Origin: Bradyrhizobium sp. 170
Lineage (GTDB): Bacteria > Pseudomonadota > Alphaproteobacteria > Rhizobiales > Xanthobacteraceae
Assembly (NCBI RefSeq): GCF_023101085.1
Contig: NZ_CP064703.1
Coordinates: 7,626,001-7,690,000, forward strand
Reading direction: 5' to 3'
Length of the DNA stretch: 64,000 bases
Part shown: one piece after another, positions 53,037 through 64,000 of the stretch
How the letters are laid out: each line of letters begins with the position of its first letter
How positions within the stretch are numbered: the stretch's first letter is position 1
Made by a program: the position numbers and the translations under genes
Notes under the pieces: generated by a model
Told to the model about the DNA's origin: nothing
The model's input: only the letters and a program-made list of their open reading frames with translations
Databases searched by the model: none

Positions 53037-54659
53037 GTGCAAAGTCTCGTTGCTTTCCTGAGAGGCCTCGGTGCGGCAAGGCTGATGGCCATGGTTGCGG
53101 TGACGACCGCGCTGATCGGCTTCTTCGCCTTCGTCATCATGCGCGTCACGACGCCGCAGATGACCACCTTGTTCACCGACCTCACTACCGAAGATTCCTC
53201 CAGCATCATCAAGGATCTGGAGCGCCAGGCGATCCCGTTCGAGCTGCGCAACGAAGGCGCGGTCATCATGGTGCCGAAGGACAAGGTCACGCGGCTGCGG
53301 ATGAAGCTGGCCGAAAGCAACCTGCCCAAGGGCGGCGGCGTCGGCTACGAGATTTTCGACAAGTCCGACGCGCTCGGCACCACGAGCTTCGTCCAGAACA
53401 TCAACCATCTGCGCGCGCTGGAGGGCGAACTCTCCCGCACCATCCGCGCCATCGACCGCATCCAGGCCGCCCGCGTCCATCTGGTGCTGCCGGAACGGCC
53501 CTTGTTCGCGCGCGAGGCGCCGGAGCCGTCGGCCTCGATCGTGGTGCGGGTGCGCGGCAGCCTCGAACCGCAGCAGATCCGCGCCATCCGCCATGTCGTC
53601 GCCTCCGCCGTCAACGGATTGAAGCCGCAGCGGGTGTCGATCGTCGACGAAGCCGGCCGGCTGCTGGCTGACGGCGCCGGCAAGGAAGCCGATATCGCCG
53701 TCGGCGAAGAGCGCCGCACGGCCTTCGAGAAGCGCATGCGCAACGAGGTCGAGGCGATCGTCTCCTCGGTGGTCGGCCAGGGCCGCGCCCGCGTCCAGCT
53801 CACCGCCGACTTCGACTACAACAAGGTTACCCAGACCTCGGACAAGTTCGATCCGGAGGGCCGCGTGCTGCGCTCCACGCAGACCCGCGAGGAATCGTCG
53901 CTGACCGCCGAGAACAACGGCCAGGTGACGGTCAACAACGAACTGCCCAACAATCAGGCCAACACCACCGGGCCTGCGGCCCGCGACCAGAGCAAGAAGA
54001 GCGAAGAGACCAACAATTACGAGATTTCCCGCACCACCAAGACCGAGGTCACCGAGGCCGGACGGGTCAACCGGATCTCGGTCGCGGTGCTGGTCGACGG
54101 CGCCTATACCAAGAACGAAAAAGGCGAAATGGTCTATCAGGACCGCAGCAAGGAACAGCTCGACCGCATCGCCACCCTGGTTCGCTCGGCGATCGGCTTC
54201 GACCAGAAGCGCGGCGACCAGGTCGAGGTCGTCAATCTTCGCTTTGCCGAAGCGCCGGCCGTGCCAGCGGTCGTTGAGCCGACCGGCCTTCTCGGCATGC
54301 TGCAGTTCACCAAGGATGACGTCATGTATGTCATCGAGCTCGGCGTCATGATGCTGCTCGGCCTCGTGGTGTTGTTCATGGTGATCCGTCCGCTGGTCAA
54401 GCGCATCCTGGCTGCCGAAGTCATTCCCGCGCAGCCCGAACCGGCGCTCGCTTTGACCGACGGCACGCATGCCGAACTCGGTCCCGGCCAGGCGCTGATT
54501 GCCGGCACCAGCGGCACCGCCCAATTGATCGACGTCGCCCAGGTTCAGGGCCAGGTCCACGCGCAGGCCGTGCACCGGGTCGGCGAACTGGCCGAACGCA
54601 ATCCGAACGAAACCGCCTCCATCGTTCGCCAATGGCTCAGCGAACCCGTCGAGAACTGA
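53037..54659 (+). CDS. fliF: Flagellar MS-ring protein FliF
   Basis: The GTG at 53037 follows GGGGGCGG and gives 540 residues; TTG at 53034 or 52995 are other in-frame options. A first membrane helix is near residues 15-40 ([19 protein letters not shown]), then come the ring-building motifs ([35 protein letters not shown]), a low-complexity asparagine-rich loop, and a second helix ([19 protein letters not shown]). The end binds FliG. FliF forms the membrane base of the rotor and type III export gate. Confidence 0.95.
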   Translation: MQSLVAFLRGLGAARLMAMVAVTTALIGFFAFVIMRVTTPQMTTLFTDLTTEDSSSIIKDLERQAIPFELRNEGAVIMVPKDKVTRLRMKLAESNLPKGGGVGYEIFDKSDALGTTSFVQNINHLRALEGELSRTIRAIDRIQAARVHLVLPERPLFAREAPEPSASIVVRVRGSLEPQQIRAIRHVVASAVNGLKPQRVSIVDEAGRLLADGAGKEADIAVGEERRTAFEKRMRNEVEAIVSSVVGQGRARVQLTADFDYNKVTQTSDKFDPEGRVLRSTQTREESSLTAENNGQVTVNNELPNNQANTTGPAARDQSKKSEETNNYEISRTTKTEVTEAGRVNRISVAVLVDGAYTKNEKGEMVYQDRSKEQLDRIATLVRSAIGFDQKRGDQVEVVNLRFAEAPAVPAVVEPTGLLGMLQFTKDDVMYVIELGVMMLLGLVVLFMVIRPLVKRILAAEVIPAQPEPALALTDGTHAELGPGQALIAGTSGTAQLIDVAQVQGQVHAQAVHRVGELAERNPNETASIVRQWLSEPVEN

Positions 54660-54660
54660 C

Positions 54661-55746
54661 ATGGCTGCCGTACCGCAAACCTCAAACGCCAACGACATCA
54701 CCACCGTCATCTCGGCGCTGGCGAGCCGCCAGGCAAGCCGGCCCAAGGGCAAGCCGCTGAGCGGCCCGAAGCGCGCCGCCATCCTGATGCTGGCGCTGGG
54801 CGAGCAATATGGCGGCAAGGTCTGGGGACTGCTCGACGACGACGAGGTACGCGAACTGTCGATTCATATGTCGACGCTCGGCACAGTCGAGGCCGACATC
54901 GTGGAAGACCTGCTGCTCGAATTCGTTTCGCGGATGTCGGCCTCCGGCGCCCTGATGGGCACCTTCGACGCCACCGAACGGCTGTTGCAGCAATATCTGC
55001 CGTCCGAGCGCGTCACCGGCATCATGGACGAAATTCGCGGGCCCGCCGGCCGCAACATGTGGGAGAAGCTCTCCAACGTGCAGGAAGAGGTGCTCGCCAA
55101 CTACCTCAAGAACGAATACCCGCAGACCATCGCGGTGGTGCTGTCGAAACTGAAGCCGGAGCACGCCGCCCGCGTGCTGGCGATCCTGCCCGAGGATCTC
55201 GCGCTCGACGTGGTCGGCCGCATGCTGAAGATGGAAGCGGTGCAGAAGGAAGTCATCGAGCGCGTCGAGCAGACGCTGCGCACCGAATTCATGTCCAATC
55301 TCTCGCAGACCCGCCGCCGCGACGCCCACGAGGTGATGGCCGAAATCTTCAACAATTTCGACCGCCAGACCGAGACCCGCTTCATCACCTCGCTGGAAGA
55401 GGAAAACCGCGAATCCGCCGAGCGCATCAAGGCGCTGATGTTCACCTTCGACGATTTGATCAAGCTCGACTCCGCCTCGGCGCAGACGCTGATGCGCAAT
55501 GTCGACAAGGACAAGCTCGGCATCGCGCTGAAAAGCGCCAATGAGGAGGTGCGTGCCTTCTTCCTCGGCAACATGTCCTCGCGCGCCGGCAAGATGCTGA
55601 TGGACGACATGGCCGCGATGGGACCGGTGCGCTTACGCGATGTCGACGAGGCGCAGGCGCTGCTCGTCAACCTTGCCAAGGACATGGCCGCCAGGGGCGA
55701 AATCACGCTGACCAAGAACCGCGCCGACGACGAGCTGGTGTACTGA
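54661..55746 (+). CDS. fliG: Flagellar motor switch protein FliG
   Basis: The 361-residue protein has the N-terminal FliF-binding region ([20 protein letters not shown]), the middle domain with [20 protein letters not shown], and the C-terminal torque domain with [20 protein letters not shown] and [14 protein letters not shown] residues. It is one base from fliF. Its stop overlaps the fliH start by one base. Confidence 0.95.
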   Translation: MAAVPQTSNANDITTVISALASRQASRPKGKPLSGPKRAAILMLALGEQYGGKVWGLLDDDEVRELSIHMSTLGTVEADIVEDLLLEFVSRMSASGALMGTFDATERLLQQYLPSERVTGIMDEIRGPAGRNMWEKLSNVQEEVLANYLKNEYPQTIAVVLSKLKPEHAARVLAILPEDLALDVVGRMLKMEAVQKEVIERVEQTLRTEFMSNLSQTRRRDAHEVMAEIFNNFDRQTETRFITSLEEENRESAERIKALMFTFDDLIKLDSASAQTLMRNVDKDKLGIALKSANEEVRAFFLGNMSSRAGKMLMDDMAAMGPVRLRDVDEAQALLVNLAKDMAARGEITLTKNRADDELVY

Positions 55747-56372
55747 TGGCCGCGCCCGCAAAATTCCTGTTCGACACGGACTTCGCGGCGCCGGACAAGG
55801 CGCGCGAGCGTGCGGCAACGGCCACCGAGATCGCGCAGAAGATCGCCGAGGCCGAGGCACGTGCCTACCGCGCCGGCTACGAGGCGGCCCAGCACGAGGC
55901 CAGGGTGGAGAGCGACCGCCGCTCGGCGCTGGCGCTGGAAGAGATCGGCATCACCATCCGCGGCATCGCCACGCGTTTCTCCGGCATCGAGGCCAAAATG
56001 GAGACCGAGGCCGTCGAAGTCGCGGTCGCGGTGGCGCGCAAGCTGTGCAGCGAGCTGATCGTCCGCGAACCGCTCGGCGAGATCATGGCGCTGGTCAGCG
56101 ACTGCTTCTCGCATCTGGTCGCCACCCCGCATCTCGTCGTCCGCATCAACGACCAGCTCTACGAGGCCGCCCGCGAGAAGATCGAACGGCAGGCAGCCCA
56201 GAGCGGCTTCGAGGGCCGGCTGGTGATCCTGGCCGAGCCCGGCATCGCAACCGGCGACTGCCGGATCGAATGGGCCGACGGTGGCGTGGTGCTGGAACGC
56301 GCGGCCATCGAAGTGAAGATCAGCGAACTCGTCGGGCGCTATCTGGCGTCCCGCGATCAGGCCGGAACGTAA
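55746..56372 (+). CDS. fliH: Flagellar export ATPase regulator FliH
   Basis: The 208-residue protein has an N-terminal helical part (KIAEAEARAYRAGYEAAQHE, with A/E-rich heptads) and a C-terminal V-ATPase-E-like domain (LVVRINDQLYEAAREKIERQ, then GDCRIEWADGGVVLERAAIE). FliH links the ATPase FliI to FliN at the C-ring. Its position between fliG and fliN supports the call. Confidence 0.85.
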   Translation: MAAPAKFLFDTDFAAPDKARERAATATEIAQKIAEAEARAYRAGYEAAQHEARVESDRRSALALEEIGITIRGIATRFSGIEAKMETEAVEVAVAVARKLCSELIVREPLGEIMALVSDCFSHLVATPHLVVRINDQLYEAAREKIERQAAQSGFEGRLVILAEPGIATGDCRIEWADGGVVLERAAIEVKISELVGRYLASRDQAGT

Positions 56373-56391
56373 AGGCCATGAGGACTGAACC

Positions 56392-56742
56392 ATGAGTGAC
56401 ACCGACGCACAGGTACCGTTGCCCGATCTCAACGCCGCGGACGCCCCGCCGATCGACGATCTCGCCTACAACGAGGACGAACAGGCCTCGCGCATCGCGG
56501 CCGACCTCGAGGCCGTGTTCGACGTACCGGTGCAGGTCTCGGCCGTGCTCGGCCGCTCCAAGATGGACGTCGGCGAACTGTTGAAGCTCGGCCCCGGCAC
56601 CGTGCTCGAACTGGACCGTCGCGTCGGCGAGGCCATCGACATCTACGTCAACAACCGCCTGGTGGCGCGTGGCGAGGTCGTGCTGGTGGAAGACAAGCTC
56701 GGCGTCACCATGACGGAAATCATCAAGGCGGAACGCAGCTAA
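56392..56742 (+). CDS. fliN: Flagellar motor switch protein FliN
   Basis: The 116-residue protein has an acidic N-terminal segment and the SpoA/FliN domain: VFDVPVQVSAVLGRSKMDVG, LLKLGPGTVLELDRRVGEAI, then VARGEVVLVEDKLGVTMTEI. FliN makes the outer part of the C-ring and binds CheY-P and FliH. It lies 19 bases after fliH. Confidence 0.95.
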   Translation: MSDTDAQVPLPDLNAADAPPIDDLAYNEDEQASRIAADLEAVFDVPVQVSAVLGRSKMDVGELLKLGPGTVLELDRRVGEAIDIYVNNRLVARGEVVLVEDKLGVTMTEIIKAERS

Positions 56743-56797
56743 CAATTTTGGCGACACGCGCCGCGAACGGCGCGAACAGACGAACAGGAGATAAAAA

Positions 56798-58177
<1,380 letters not shown>

Positions 58178-58194
58178 GCCGATCCCTTCCGCCG

Positions 58195-58311
58195 TCATTG
58201 CCTGCGACAAACGCGAAGCGTTTGCGCAAGGGAGCGAAACGACGAAGCAATCCATCTATCCGTTATGCCGAAGGATGGATTGCTTCGCTACGCTCGCAAT
58301 GACGTGGAAAG
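58195..58311. repeat. REP-like palindromic intergenic repeat
   Basis: CGTCATTGC at 58195 and GCAATGACG at 58304 bound a large inverted repeat whose core is GAAGCAATCCATC/GATGGATTGCTTCG (about 58245-58287). It lies between the convergent flbD and small membrane-protein genes and is of a type dispersed in Bradyrhizobium intergenic DNA. Confidence 0.65.
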
Positions 58312-58467
58312 AGCGGAATAGCTCGGCGCGTCGGGCTTCCGGAAAATGTGAATGGGATCGCCGGGCTGCAGATCGCGCCCGGTGAAAACCGCATAGGCAT
58401 AAAGCGCGAGATAGGCGATCGCGACCGCGCCGACTGCGTAAAATGCCCAGGTTGCGAGACGCTTCAT
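58288..58467 (-). CDS. 59-residue single-helix membrane protein
   Basis: ATG at 58467 to TAG at 58288 encodes MKRLATWAFYAVGAVAIAYL followed by ALYAYAVFTGRDLQPGDPIH and a short tail. There is one N-terminal membrane helix with a positively charged start and a conserved-looking periplasmic segment. The last codons lie inside the REP-like repeat. The function is unknown. Confidence 0.5.
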   Translation of the reverse strand: MKRLATWAFYAVGAVAIAYLALYAYAVFTGRDLQPGDPIHIFRKPDAPSYSALSTSLRA

Positions 58468-58537
58468 TCGCCGGGTTTAGATCGGACGCGGCAAAAAAGC
58501 CAGCCCGGAAGGGCCGGACAACCGCGGAGCGCTCCCG

Positions 58538-59056
58538 TCAGACCTTCCGTGCGGTTTTCCGCGCCGGTACGCTGACCTCGGCAAGCTTCATCGCATCCTC
58601 ATCCTGATCGATGGCGACATACCGCCCCTGCCAATAGGCCAGCGCCGCGGTGCGCGTTGACACCGCAACATCCAGCACTCGGCCGATGACGATCGCGTGC
58701 GAGTGCCGCTCGACGATATCCTCGACCTCGCAGTCGACCGCCGCCAGGCTGCCTACGAGCAGCGGCACACCGGACGCGCACGTCATCCACCGGGCGCCGG
58801 CAAAGCGGTCGGCACCCCTCAGCCCGCCCTTGCCGGTAAACCGCTCGGCGATATCGATCTGGTCCGACGTCAGGATGTTGACGCCGAAAAAGCCGTAGCG
58901 CTTCACCAGCGGCCAGGAAGAGGCCTCCCGGTTGATGCTGACGATCAAGGCCGGCGGATCGACCGACAGTGACGATACCGAGGTAACTGTCATGCCCGAG
59001 ATATCCCGGCCCCTGCCTGCGGTGATAACGCTGACGCCACCCGTCAAGTGGCGCAT
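58538..59056 (-). CDS. Flavin reductase domain protein (SsuE-like role)
   Basis: From the ATG at 59056 the frame gives 172 residues: MRHLTGGVSVITAGRGRDIS, MTVTSVSSLSVDPPALIVSI and the flavin-binding region typical of HpaC-like reductases. The family's conserved DFRNAM at the N-terminus is present in frame upstream (IDPEVSAGDFRNAM), but that stretch has no start codon and runs back to the stop of the ssuB gene in the same frame. An ATG at 59121 is out of frame by one base. A 5' indel or a shortened start is likely. It would supply FMNH2 to SsuD. Confidence 0.78.
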   Translation of the reverse strand: MRHLTGGVSVITAGRGRDISGMTVTSVSSLSVDPPALIVSINREASSWPLVKRYGFFGVNILTSDQIDIAERFTGKGGLRGADRFAGARWMTCASGVPLLVGSLAAVDCEVEDIVERHSHAIVIGRVLDVAVSTRTAALAYWQGRYVAIDQDEDAMKLAEVSVPARKTARKV

Positions 59057-59128
59057 CGCGTTGCGAAAGTCGCCGGCGGAAACCTCGGGATCGATCGGCG
59101 CGGACGGACAATAAGGTTCATCGGCACC

Positions 59129-59974
59129 TCACAGGTCGGAAGTATCTTCCGTACCTTCCAGCAGATTTTTCAGGATGGCGCCTTCCAGCGCCGCCAGTTC
59201 GACCGACCCGCGCTGCCGCGGACGCGGAACATCGACGCTGAAATCCTCCGCGACGCGGCCGTCTTCGATCACCAGCACGCGGTCGGCCAGGGCCACGGCC
59301 TCGGCGACGTCGTGCGTCACCAGGATCGCGGTAAAGCCCTGATCGTGCCAGACCCGTTCGAGCAGCCGCTGCATCGAAATGCGCGTCAACGCGTCGAGCG
59401 CACCAAGCGGCTCGTCGAAGGCGAGCACGCGCGGCTGGCTGACCAGCGCGCGGGCGAGCGCGACGCGCTGCTTCTGCCCGCCTGACAGGACCGCCGGCCA
59501 CTGCGACCGCTTGTCGGCGAGACCAACCTCAACCAGTGCGCTCTCGGCGCGGGCCTGCGCACCGGCCGAGTTTCGTTCGCGTCCGAGTCCGACCTCGACG
59601 TTCGACAGCACCCGTGCCCACGGCAACAGCCGTGGCTCCTGGAACATGACCCGGACGTCCTCAGGGCGCGCATCCTCGCCGAGGCTGATCGTGCCGGCGG
59701 TGGCGGTCTCGAGGCCTGCAATCAGCCGGAGCAATGTGCTCTTGCCGCAGCCGCTGCGGCCGACGATCGCAACCGACTGGCCAGCGGGAATGTGCAGGTC
59801 GATGCCGCGCAGCACCTCGTTATCGCCGAACGATTTGCGCAAATCACGGATGGTCAGTGAAAGGCCGCGAGACGCGGTTCTGGGGCCGCGGCGCGCAAAG
59901 CGCGCCTGCTCGATGATCTCGGCGCGGCCGAGAGGCTCGGCGTCCGACAGACGGAAACGAAGGGCTTCTTGCAT
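59129..59974 (-). CDS. ssuB: Sulfonate ABC transporter ATP-binding protein SsuB
   Basis: The 281-residue ATPase has Walker [12 protein letters not shown] near residue 74, signature [15 protein letters not shown] near 163, Walker [17 protein letters not shown] near 183 and the histidine of VTHDVAEA. The sequence groups with the nitrate/taurine/sulfonate importers. The N-terminus is about 35 residues longer than the core. It follows the permease gene by nine bases. Confidence 0.88.
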   Translation of the reverse strand: MQEALRFRLSDAEPLGRAEIIEQARFARRGPRTASRGLSLTIRDLRKSFGDNEVLRGIDLHIPAGQSVAIVGRSGCGKSTLLRLIAGLETATAGTISLGEDARPEDVRVMFQEPRLLPWARVLSNVEVGLGRERNSAGAQARAESALVEVGLADKRSQWPAVLSGGQKQRVALARALVSQPRVLAFDEPLGALDALTRISMQRLLERVWHDQGFTAILVTHDVAEAVALADRVLVIEDGRVAEDFSVDVPRPRQRGSVELAALEGAILKNLLEGTEDTSDL

Positions 59975-59983
59975 TACTTGTCC

Positions 59984-60790
59984 TCAATGTTTCTGGAAGG
60001 CCGGATGCCAGGACAGCGTCAGCCGTTCCAGCGCGCGTGACGCGCTGTCGGCCAGCTTTCCGAGCAGTGCATAGATGAGGATCGACAGCACCACGACATC
60101 GATCAGCATGAACTCGCGCGCCTGCATCGCCATGTAACCGAGGCCCGATGACGCGGCGATGGTTTCGGCCACGATCAAGGTCAGCCACATGATGCCGAGC
60201 GCGAAGCGCAGGCCGACGAAGATCGACGGCAAGGCGCCCGGGAATATCACCCGGCGGAACAATTCGCCGTCGGTCATGCCATAGATGCGGCCCATTTCGA
60301 TCAATTGCGGATCGACGGTGCGGATGCCGTGCAATGTGTTCAGATAGATCGGGAAGAACACGCCGAGCGCGACCAGGAACAGTTTTGCGGATTCATCGAT
60401 CCCGAACCACAGGATGACGAGCGGGATCAGCGCCAGATGCGGGATGTTGCGCACCATCTGCAGCGTCGTATCGGTCAGCTTGCTGGAGAGCTGCGACAGG
60501 CCGTTGGCGAGGCCAAAGGAGAAGCCGATGCTGCCTCCGATCAAAAATCCGATGCTGGCGCGCCAGAAGCTGACCCAGATGTTGCGGGCCAGCTCGCCTG
60601 ACAGCAGGAGCTTCCATCCCGCCAGCGCGACGTCGCTCGGCGCCGGCAGCACGCGTGCGGACACGAAGCCGGTGACGCAGGCAAGCTGCCATATCAGGAT
60701 GATTGCGAGCGGCACGATCCACGGGATCAAGCCGTCGATCCGCGGCAGTTTCGGTGCACTGACGCGCGAAAAACTGTCGATGAGACTCAT
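59984..60790 (-). CDS. ssuC: Sulfonate ABC transporter permease SsuC
   Basis: The 268-residue protein has six membrane helices and the EAA motif [20 protein letters not shown] near residues 165-185. [16 protein letters not shown] precedes the first core helices, as in SsuC/TauC. Its start overlaps the ssuD stop by four bases. Confidence 0.9.
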   Translation of the reverse strand: MSLIDSFSRVSAPKLPRIDGLIPWIVPLAIILIWQLACVTGFVSARVLPAPSDVALAGWKLLLSGELARNIWVSFWRASIGFLIGGSIGFSFGLANGLSQLSSKLTDTTLQMVRNIPHLALIPLVILWFGIDESAKLFLVALGVFFPIYLNTLHGIRTVDPQLIEMGRIYGMTDGELFRRVIFPGALPSIFVGLRFALGIMWLTLIVAETIAASSGLGYMAMQAREFMLIDVVVLSILIYALLGKLADSASRALERLTLSWHPAFQKH

Positions 60791-61953
60791 GATTGCCCTG
60801 CCTGTTTTTGCGGACGGTATTCATTGCCGATGGTTTCGCCGAACGGCCCGGTGTTGAGGCGGATCGGCGTCACGTTGTTTGGCTGCGCCAGCGACAGCAG
60901 CGGGAACACCAGCTCGGCGAAGCGATAGGCCTCCTCCAGATGCGGGTAGCCGGACATGATGAAAGTATCGATGCCGATATCCTGATATTCCCTGATCCGC
61001 GCCGCGACGGTTTCGGGATCGCCAACCAATGCAGTGCCCGCGCCGCCGCGCACCAGGCCGACGCCGGCCCAGAGATTGGGGCTGATCTCAAGCTTGTCGC
61101 GGCGGCCGCCGTGCAACTGCGCCATGCGCTGCTGGCCGACTGAATCCATACGCGAGAAGATCTTCTGCGCCGAAGCGACCGTTTCGTCGGTGACATGCTG
61201 GATCAGTTCGTCCGCTGCCTTCCAGGCTTCCGAATTGGTCTCGCGCACGATCACATGCAGGCGAATGCCGAACGAGAGCTTTCGCCCGCGTGCCGCGGCA
61301 GCGGCTTTCACCCGGTTGACCTTCTCGGCGACCTGCGCCGGTGGTTCGCCCCAGGTTAAATATTTGTCGACGGTGTCGACGGCGACGTCGATGCCGGCGT
61401 CCGACGATCCGCCGAAATAGAGCGGCGGCCGCGGCGACTGCACCGGCTGGAACAGCAACCTGCCATCCTCGATGCGGATGTGCTTGCCCTCGACATTGAC
61501 AGTCTTGCCCGCCAGAAGGTCGCTATAGACGTTGAGGAACTCGCGCGTCACCTCGTAGCGCTCGTCATGCGAGAGGAAGACGCCGTCGCCCTTGTTCTCG
61601 GTGGGGTCGCCGCCGGTGACGACGTTGATCAGCAGGCGCCCGTTCGATACCCGGTCGAGCGTCGCCGTCATGCGCGCAGCGACGCTTGGCGACTGTAGTC
61701 CGGGCCGAACAGCCACGAGATAACGCAGCCGCTCGGTCCATGGCGCCACCGCCGAGGCCGTCACCCAGGAATCCTCGCAGCTTCGCCCGGTCGGCAGCAG
61801 CACGCCGAAATAGCCGAGCTGGTCCGCAGCCTGCGCGATCTGGCGCAGGTAATTGAAGTTCACCTCGCGTCCGCCCGTCGTGGTGCCGAGATAACGGCCG
61901 TCGCCATGCGTCGGCAGGAACCAGAGGATGTTGGCGCTTTGTTGCGTGCTCAC
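60787..61953 (-). CDS. ssuD: FMNH2-dependent alkanesulfonate monooxygenase SsuD
   Basis: The 388-residue luciferase-like TIM-barrel enzyme has [20 protein letters not shown] at the N-terminus, [35 protein letters not shown] and [20 protein letters not shown] near the end. It cleaves C-S bonds of alkanesulfonates to an aldehyde and sulfite with O2 and reduced FMN. Its start overlaps the binding-protein stop by four bases. Confidence 0.95.
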   Translation of the reverse strand: MSTQQSANILWFLPTHGDGRYLGTTTGGREVNFNYLRQIAQAADQLGYFGVLLPTGRSCEDSWVTASAVAPWTERLRYLVAVRPGLQSPSVAARMTATLDRVSNGRLLINVVTGGDPTENKGDGVFLSHDERYEVTREFLNVYSDLLAGKTVNVEGKHIRIEDGRLLFQPVQSPRPPLYFGGSSDAGIDVAVDTVDKYLTWGEPPAQVAEKVNRVKAAAAARGRKLSFGIRLHVIVRETNSEAWKAADELIQHVTDETVASAQKIFSRMDSVGQQRMAQLHGGRRDKLEISPNLWAGVGLVRGGAGTALVGDPETVAARIREYQDIGIDTFIMSGYPHLEEAYRFAELVFPLLSLAQPNNVTPIRLNTGPFGETIGNEYRPQKQAGQS

Positions 61954-62912
61954 GATCCGGACCTCCGGGCCACGTCAGAAATCTTGATTTGTTTTGGAAA
62001 AAGCCCGAGTGCGAAGAACGCGTCCGCAACCTGTTGCTGGTCGTTGATCACGCTTTCGGTGATCGGCTTGATGCCGTAGGACTGTCGCTTGAGCGCGACT
62101 TCGACGACGGGCACGGAAAGCCCGATCGCAGGTGCAAGCTGCTCGGCGACGGCATGGATGTCGCCCTTGGCCCAATCGTCGACCTCGCTGAGCTGAGCGA
62201 GCACGAGATCGATGATCTTCGGATCGCTCTCCACTAACTTCTTCGATGAGAAGTAGAACTGGTAGTTCGCGACGATGCCGGCGCCGTCGGCGAGCGTGCG
62301 CGCGCCGGTGGCGGCTTCGGCGGCGGCCTGGAACGGATCCCAGATCACCCAGGCATCGACCGCGCCGCGCTCGAACGCCGCACGCGCGTCGGCCGGGGCG
62401 AGAAACACCGGCTCGATCTCGGAATATTTGACGCCGGCCTTCTCCAGCGCCTTCACCAGCAGATAGTGAACGTTGGAGCCCTTGTTCAGCGCGACCTTCT
62501 TGCCTTTCAGCTCGGCGACGGAGTTCAGCTTGCTGTCCTTCGGTACCAGGATCGCCTCGCCCTTCGGGGCCGGCGGCTCATAGGCGACGTACTGGATCGG
62601 TGCGCCCGCGGCTTGGGCAAAGATCGGCGGCGCTTCGCCGGTGTTGCCGAAATCGATCGCGCCGACATTGAGCGCTTCGAGCAGCGGCGGACCGGACGGA
62701 AACTCCGTCCACAGCACCTTGTAGCCGGCGGCCTTCAGCTTCTCTTCCAGAGTACCCTTGCTCTTGAGCAGCACCAGCTTGCCGTATTTCTGGAAGCCGA
62801 TGCGAACCACCTTGTCTTGCTTGTCTTGGCCGTAGGAAGCGCCGACGGTCGCGGCGACCATGCTGATCGACAGCACGGCGCCGGCGAGCAAGCGTTGAAT
62901 CAAACGCGTCAT
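61950..62912 (-). CDS. ssuA: Sulfonate ABC transporter binding protein SsuA (second copy)
   Basis: The 320-residue protein has a Sec signal peptide ([20 protein letters not shown]) and mature motifs of Ssu[41 protein letters not shown], and [12 protein letters not shown]. It captures aliphatic sulfonates in the periplasm. It overlaps ssuD by four bases, so it is the copy fixed to the operon. Confidence 0.9.
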   Translation of the reverse strand: MTRLIQRLLAGAVLSISMVAATVGASYGQDKQDKVVRIGFQKYGKLVLLKSKGTLEEKLKAAGYKVLWTEFPSGPPLLEALNVGAIDFGNTGEAPPIFAQAAGAPIQYVAYEPPAPKGEAILVPKDSKLNSVAELKGKKVALNKGSNVHYLLVKALEKAGVKYSEIEPVFLAPADARAAFERGAVDAWVIWDPFQAAAEAATGARTLADGAGIVANYQFYFSSKKLVESDPKIIDLVLAQLSEVDDWAKGDIHAVAEQLAPAIGLSVPVVEVALKRQSYGIKPITESVINDQQQVADAFFALGLFPKQIKISDVARRSGS

Positions 62913-62934
62913 GAGTTATTTCCTTTGTTGGAAT

Positions 62935-63882
62935 TCAGCTTTGGGTATGGCGCCAGACGATGTCGCGCACGGCGATCGGCCTCGGGATCAGCCCGAGCTT
63001 GTGGAAGCGATCGGCGACCGCCTGCTGCGTCGTGACAATCTCGGCGGTGACCGGGCCGATCAGGAATGACGCGCGGTTGGCGGCGACGGTCTGGACCTCG
63101 AGCGGCACGCCGGTGACCGTGGCGAGCGCGCTGGCGACCTCGGCGCGATTGGCCTCGGCCCAGCGCGCGGCCTCCCCCAGGCCGTCGATCACCTCGCGGG
63201 TTTCCCGCACATGGGTGTTCGCGAAATCACGGTTGGCGAGGTAGAACGAATTGGTCTTGGCCACTTCATAGGCGTTGACGAGAATCCGGCCGTTCTGGCG
63301 CTTCTCGCCGATCGCAAAATATGGATCCCAGACCGCCCACGCCTCGATGCTGCCATTGGCGAACGCCGGCCCTGCATCGGGCGGCGTCAGATAGACCGGC
63401 GTGATATCCTCATAGGTCAGCCCGGCTTTCTCCAGCGTGGCGATCACCACGTTATGCGCACTGCTGCCCTTGGTGAATCCGACGCGCTTGCCCTTCAGGT
63501 CGGCAATGCTGCGAATGCCGGAATTGGCGGGAACGAGAATGCCCTGCCCGTTGGTGATCGGCGATCCCGCGACATAAACGATATTGGCATTGGCAGCCTG
63601 CGCGAAGATCGGCGGTGTATCGCCGACCGCGCCGAAATCGACGCTGCCGGTGCTCATGGCTTCCAGCAAGGGCGGCCCCGACGTGAACTCGATCCACTTG
63701 ACGCCGATTTGCTTGCCGGCGAACCGTTTCTCCAGCACAGCCTGCTGCCGCGCGATCACCAGCACGCCGGTCTTCTGGTAACCGATACGGACTTCCTTAA
63801 GGGATGCTTGCGCCTGCGCGCGCGACGACAGCGCAGCAATTGCGCCTCCAAACGACAATCCGAGAAACTCCCGACGTCTCAT
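62935..63882 (-). CDS. SsuA-like sulfonate binding protein (first copy, Tat-type leader)
   Basis: The ATG at 63882 follows AGGAGATATGGA and gives 315 residues beginning MRRREFLGLSFGGAIAALSS, a twin-arginine-like leader; an earlier ATG at 63903 is less well placed. The mature part repeats the SsuA motifs ([52 protein letters not shown]). It is a paralogue of the next gene with a different export leader, 22 bases upstream of it. Bases 63904-64000 are the start of the promoter region. Confidence 0.85.
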   Translation of the reverse strand: MRRREFLGLSFGGAIAALSSRAQAQASLKEVRIGYQKTGVLVIARQQAVLEKRFAGKQIGVKWIEFTSGPPLLEAMSTGSVDFGAVGDTPPIFAQAANANIVYVAGSPITNGQGILVPANSGIRSIADLKGKRVGFTKGSSAHNVVIATLEKAGLTYEDITPVYLTPPDAGPAFANGSIEAWAVWDPYFAIGEKRQNGRILVNAYEVAKTNSFYLANRDFANTHVRETREVIDGLGEAARWAEANRAEVASALATVTGVPLEVQTVAANRASFLIGPVTAEIVTTQQAVADRFHKLGLIPRPIAVRDIVWRHTQS

Positions 63883-64000
63883 TCCATATCTCCTGACGAT
63901 CATGCGCGCGACGCGGCGCGATCATGCGATGTCAGAATGATGGGACCGACCATCGAAGCTGTCGAGCGCCTGAAAGAAATAACGATGCGCGTTCTATCAT

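Noticed and set aside
52962..54818. A 618-codon open frame on the minus strand
   Set aside because: It is the antisense of fliF, which has full MS-ring motifs; the minus-strand product is H/D/G/R-rich shadow translation of GC-rich DNA.
55101..56432. A 443-codon minus-strand open frame
   Set aside because: It lies opposite fliG and fliH, both clearly real, and has no ribosome site or recognisable motif.

Overview
The window looks like chromosome from an alphaproteobacterium of the Bradyrhizobium type. The evidence is GC-rich coding DNA, a pmtA-mnmA pair, a polar-flagellum cluster in the order fliK-flgD-sciP-fliF-fliG-fliH-fliN-flbD, CtrA/SciP and sigma-54/FlbD regulatory logic, and intergenic repeats containing GAAGCAATCCATC. 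This assignment rests on gene content only.

Left flank (1-12.48 kb). An enoyl-CoA hydratase runs in from the left edge, followed by the last codons of a decayed FAD-linked oxidase. Next come a Gfo/Idh/MocA oxidoreductase and an N-terminally truncated sugar-phosphate isomerase. From 11.1 kb down to 2.85 kb a long minus-strand operon encodes a polyamine/opine-type ABC importer, a DadA-like flavoenzyme, a three-part opine/HCN-type oxidase (2Fe-2S subunit plus two FAD subunits) and a RidA protein. A LysR regulator is divergent from it. The set reads as uptake and oxidative deamination of an N-substituted amino acid or opine, with RidA removing the imine product.

Genomic island (12.485-47.08 kb). 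A tRNA-Met(CAT) gene lies at 47065-47141. The last 16 bp of its 3' end are repeated exactly at 12485-12500, so the 34.6 kb between them is best read as an island inserted at the tRNA 3' end. At the tRNA end lies a large serine recombinase whose reading frame runs into the tRNA and which now carries a frameshift. Beside it are an AlpA-like regulator, a primase/RepA-like protein and an iteron-like array of ACTGCCG repeats. The cargo is mostly defence: a complete type I Zorya system (zorABCD), a GmrSD-like DUF262/DUF1524 nuclease, a membrane-anchored Mrr-type nuclease with a secreted partner, a possible DNA-glycosylase-like protein, and remnants of a type I HsdS and a C5 cytosine methyltransferase. 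It also holds a rhomboid protease pair, two secreted paralogues, two decayed H-NS-like genes and an intact IS66 element with a perfect 8-bp target duplication that interrupts a gene.

Right flank (47.1-64 kb). A small secreted protein, pmtA (phosphatidylethanolamine methylation) and mnmA (tRNA 2-thiolation) are on the minus strand. The flagellar cluster follows on the plus strand, with a near-consensus sigma-54 promoter before fliK and a CtrA-like site before fliF. After a palindromic repeat and an unannotated 59-residue membrane protein comes a minus-strand sulfonate operon: two SsuA-like binding proteins, SsuD, SsuC, SsuB and a flavin reductase that supplies reduced FMN to SsuD.

The strongest observations are the island boundaries with the recombinase tail-switch prediction, the complete Zorya system with a palindrome upstream of it, the iteron-like array, and several uncharacterised defence-neighbourhood genes.
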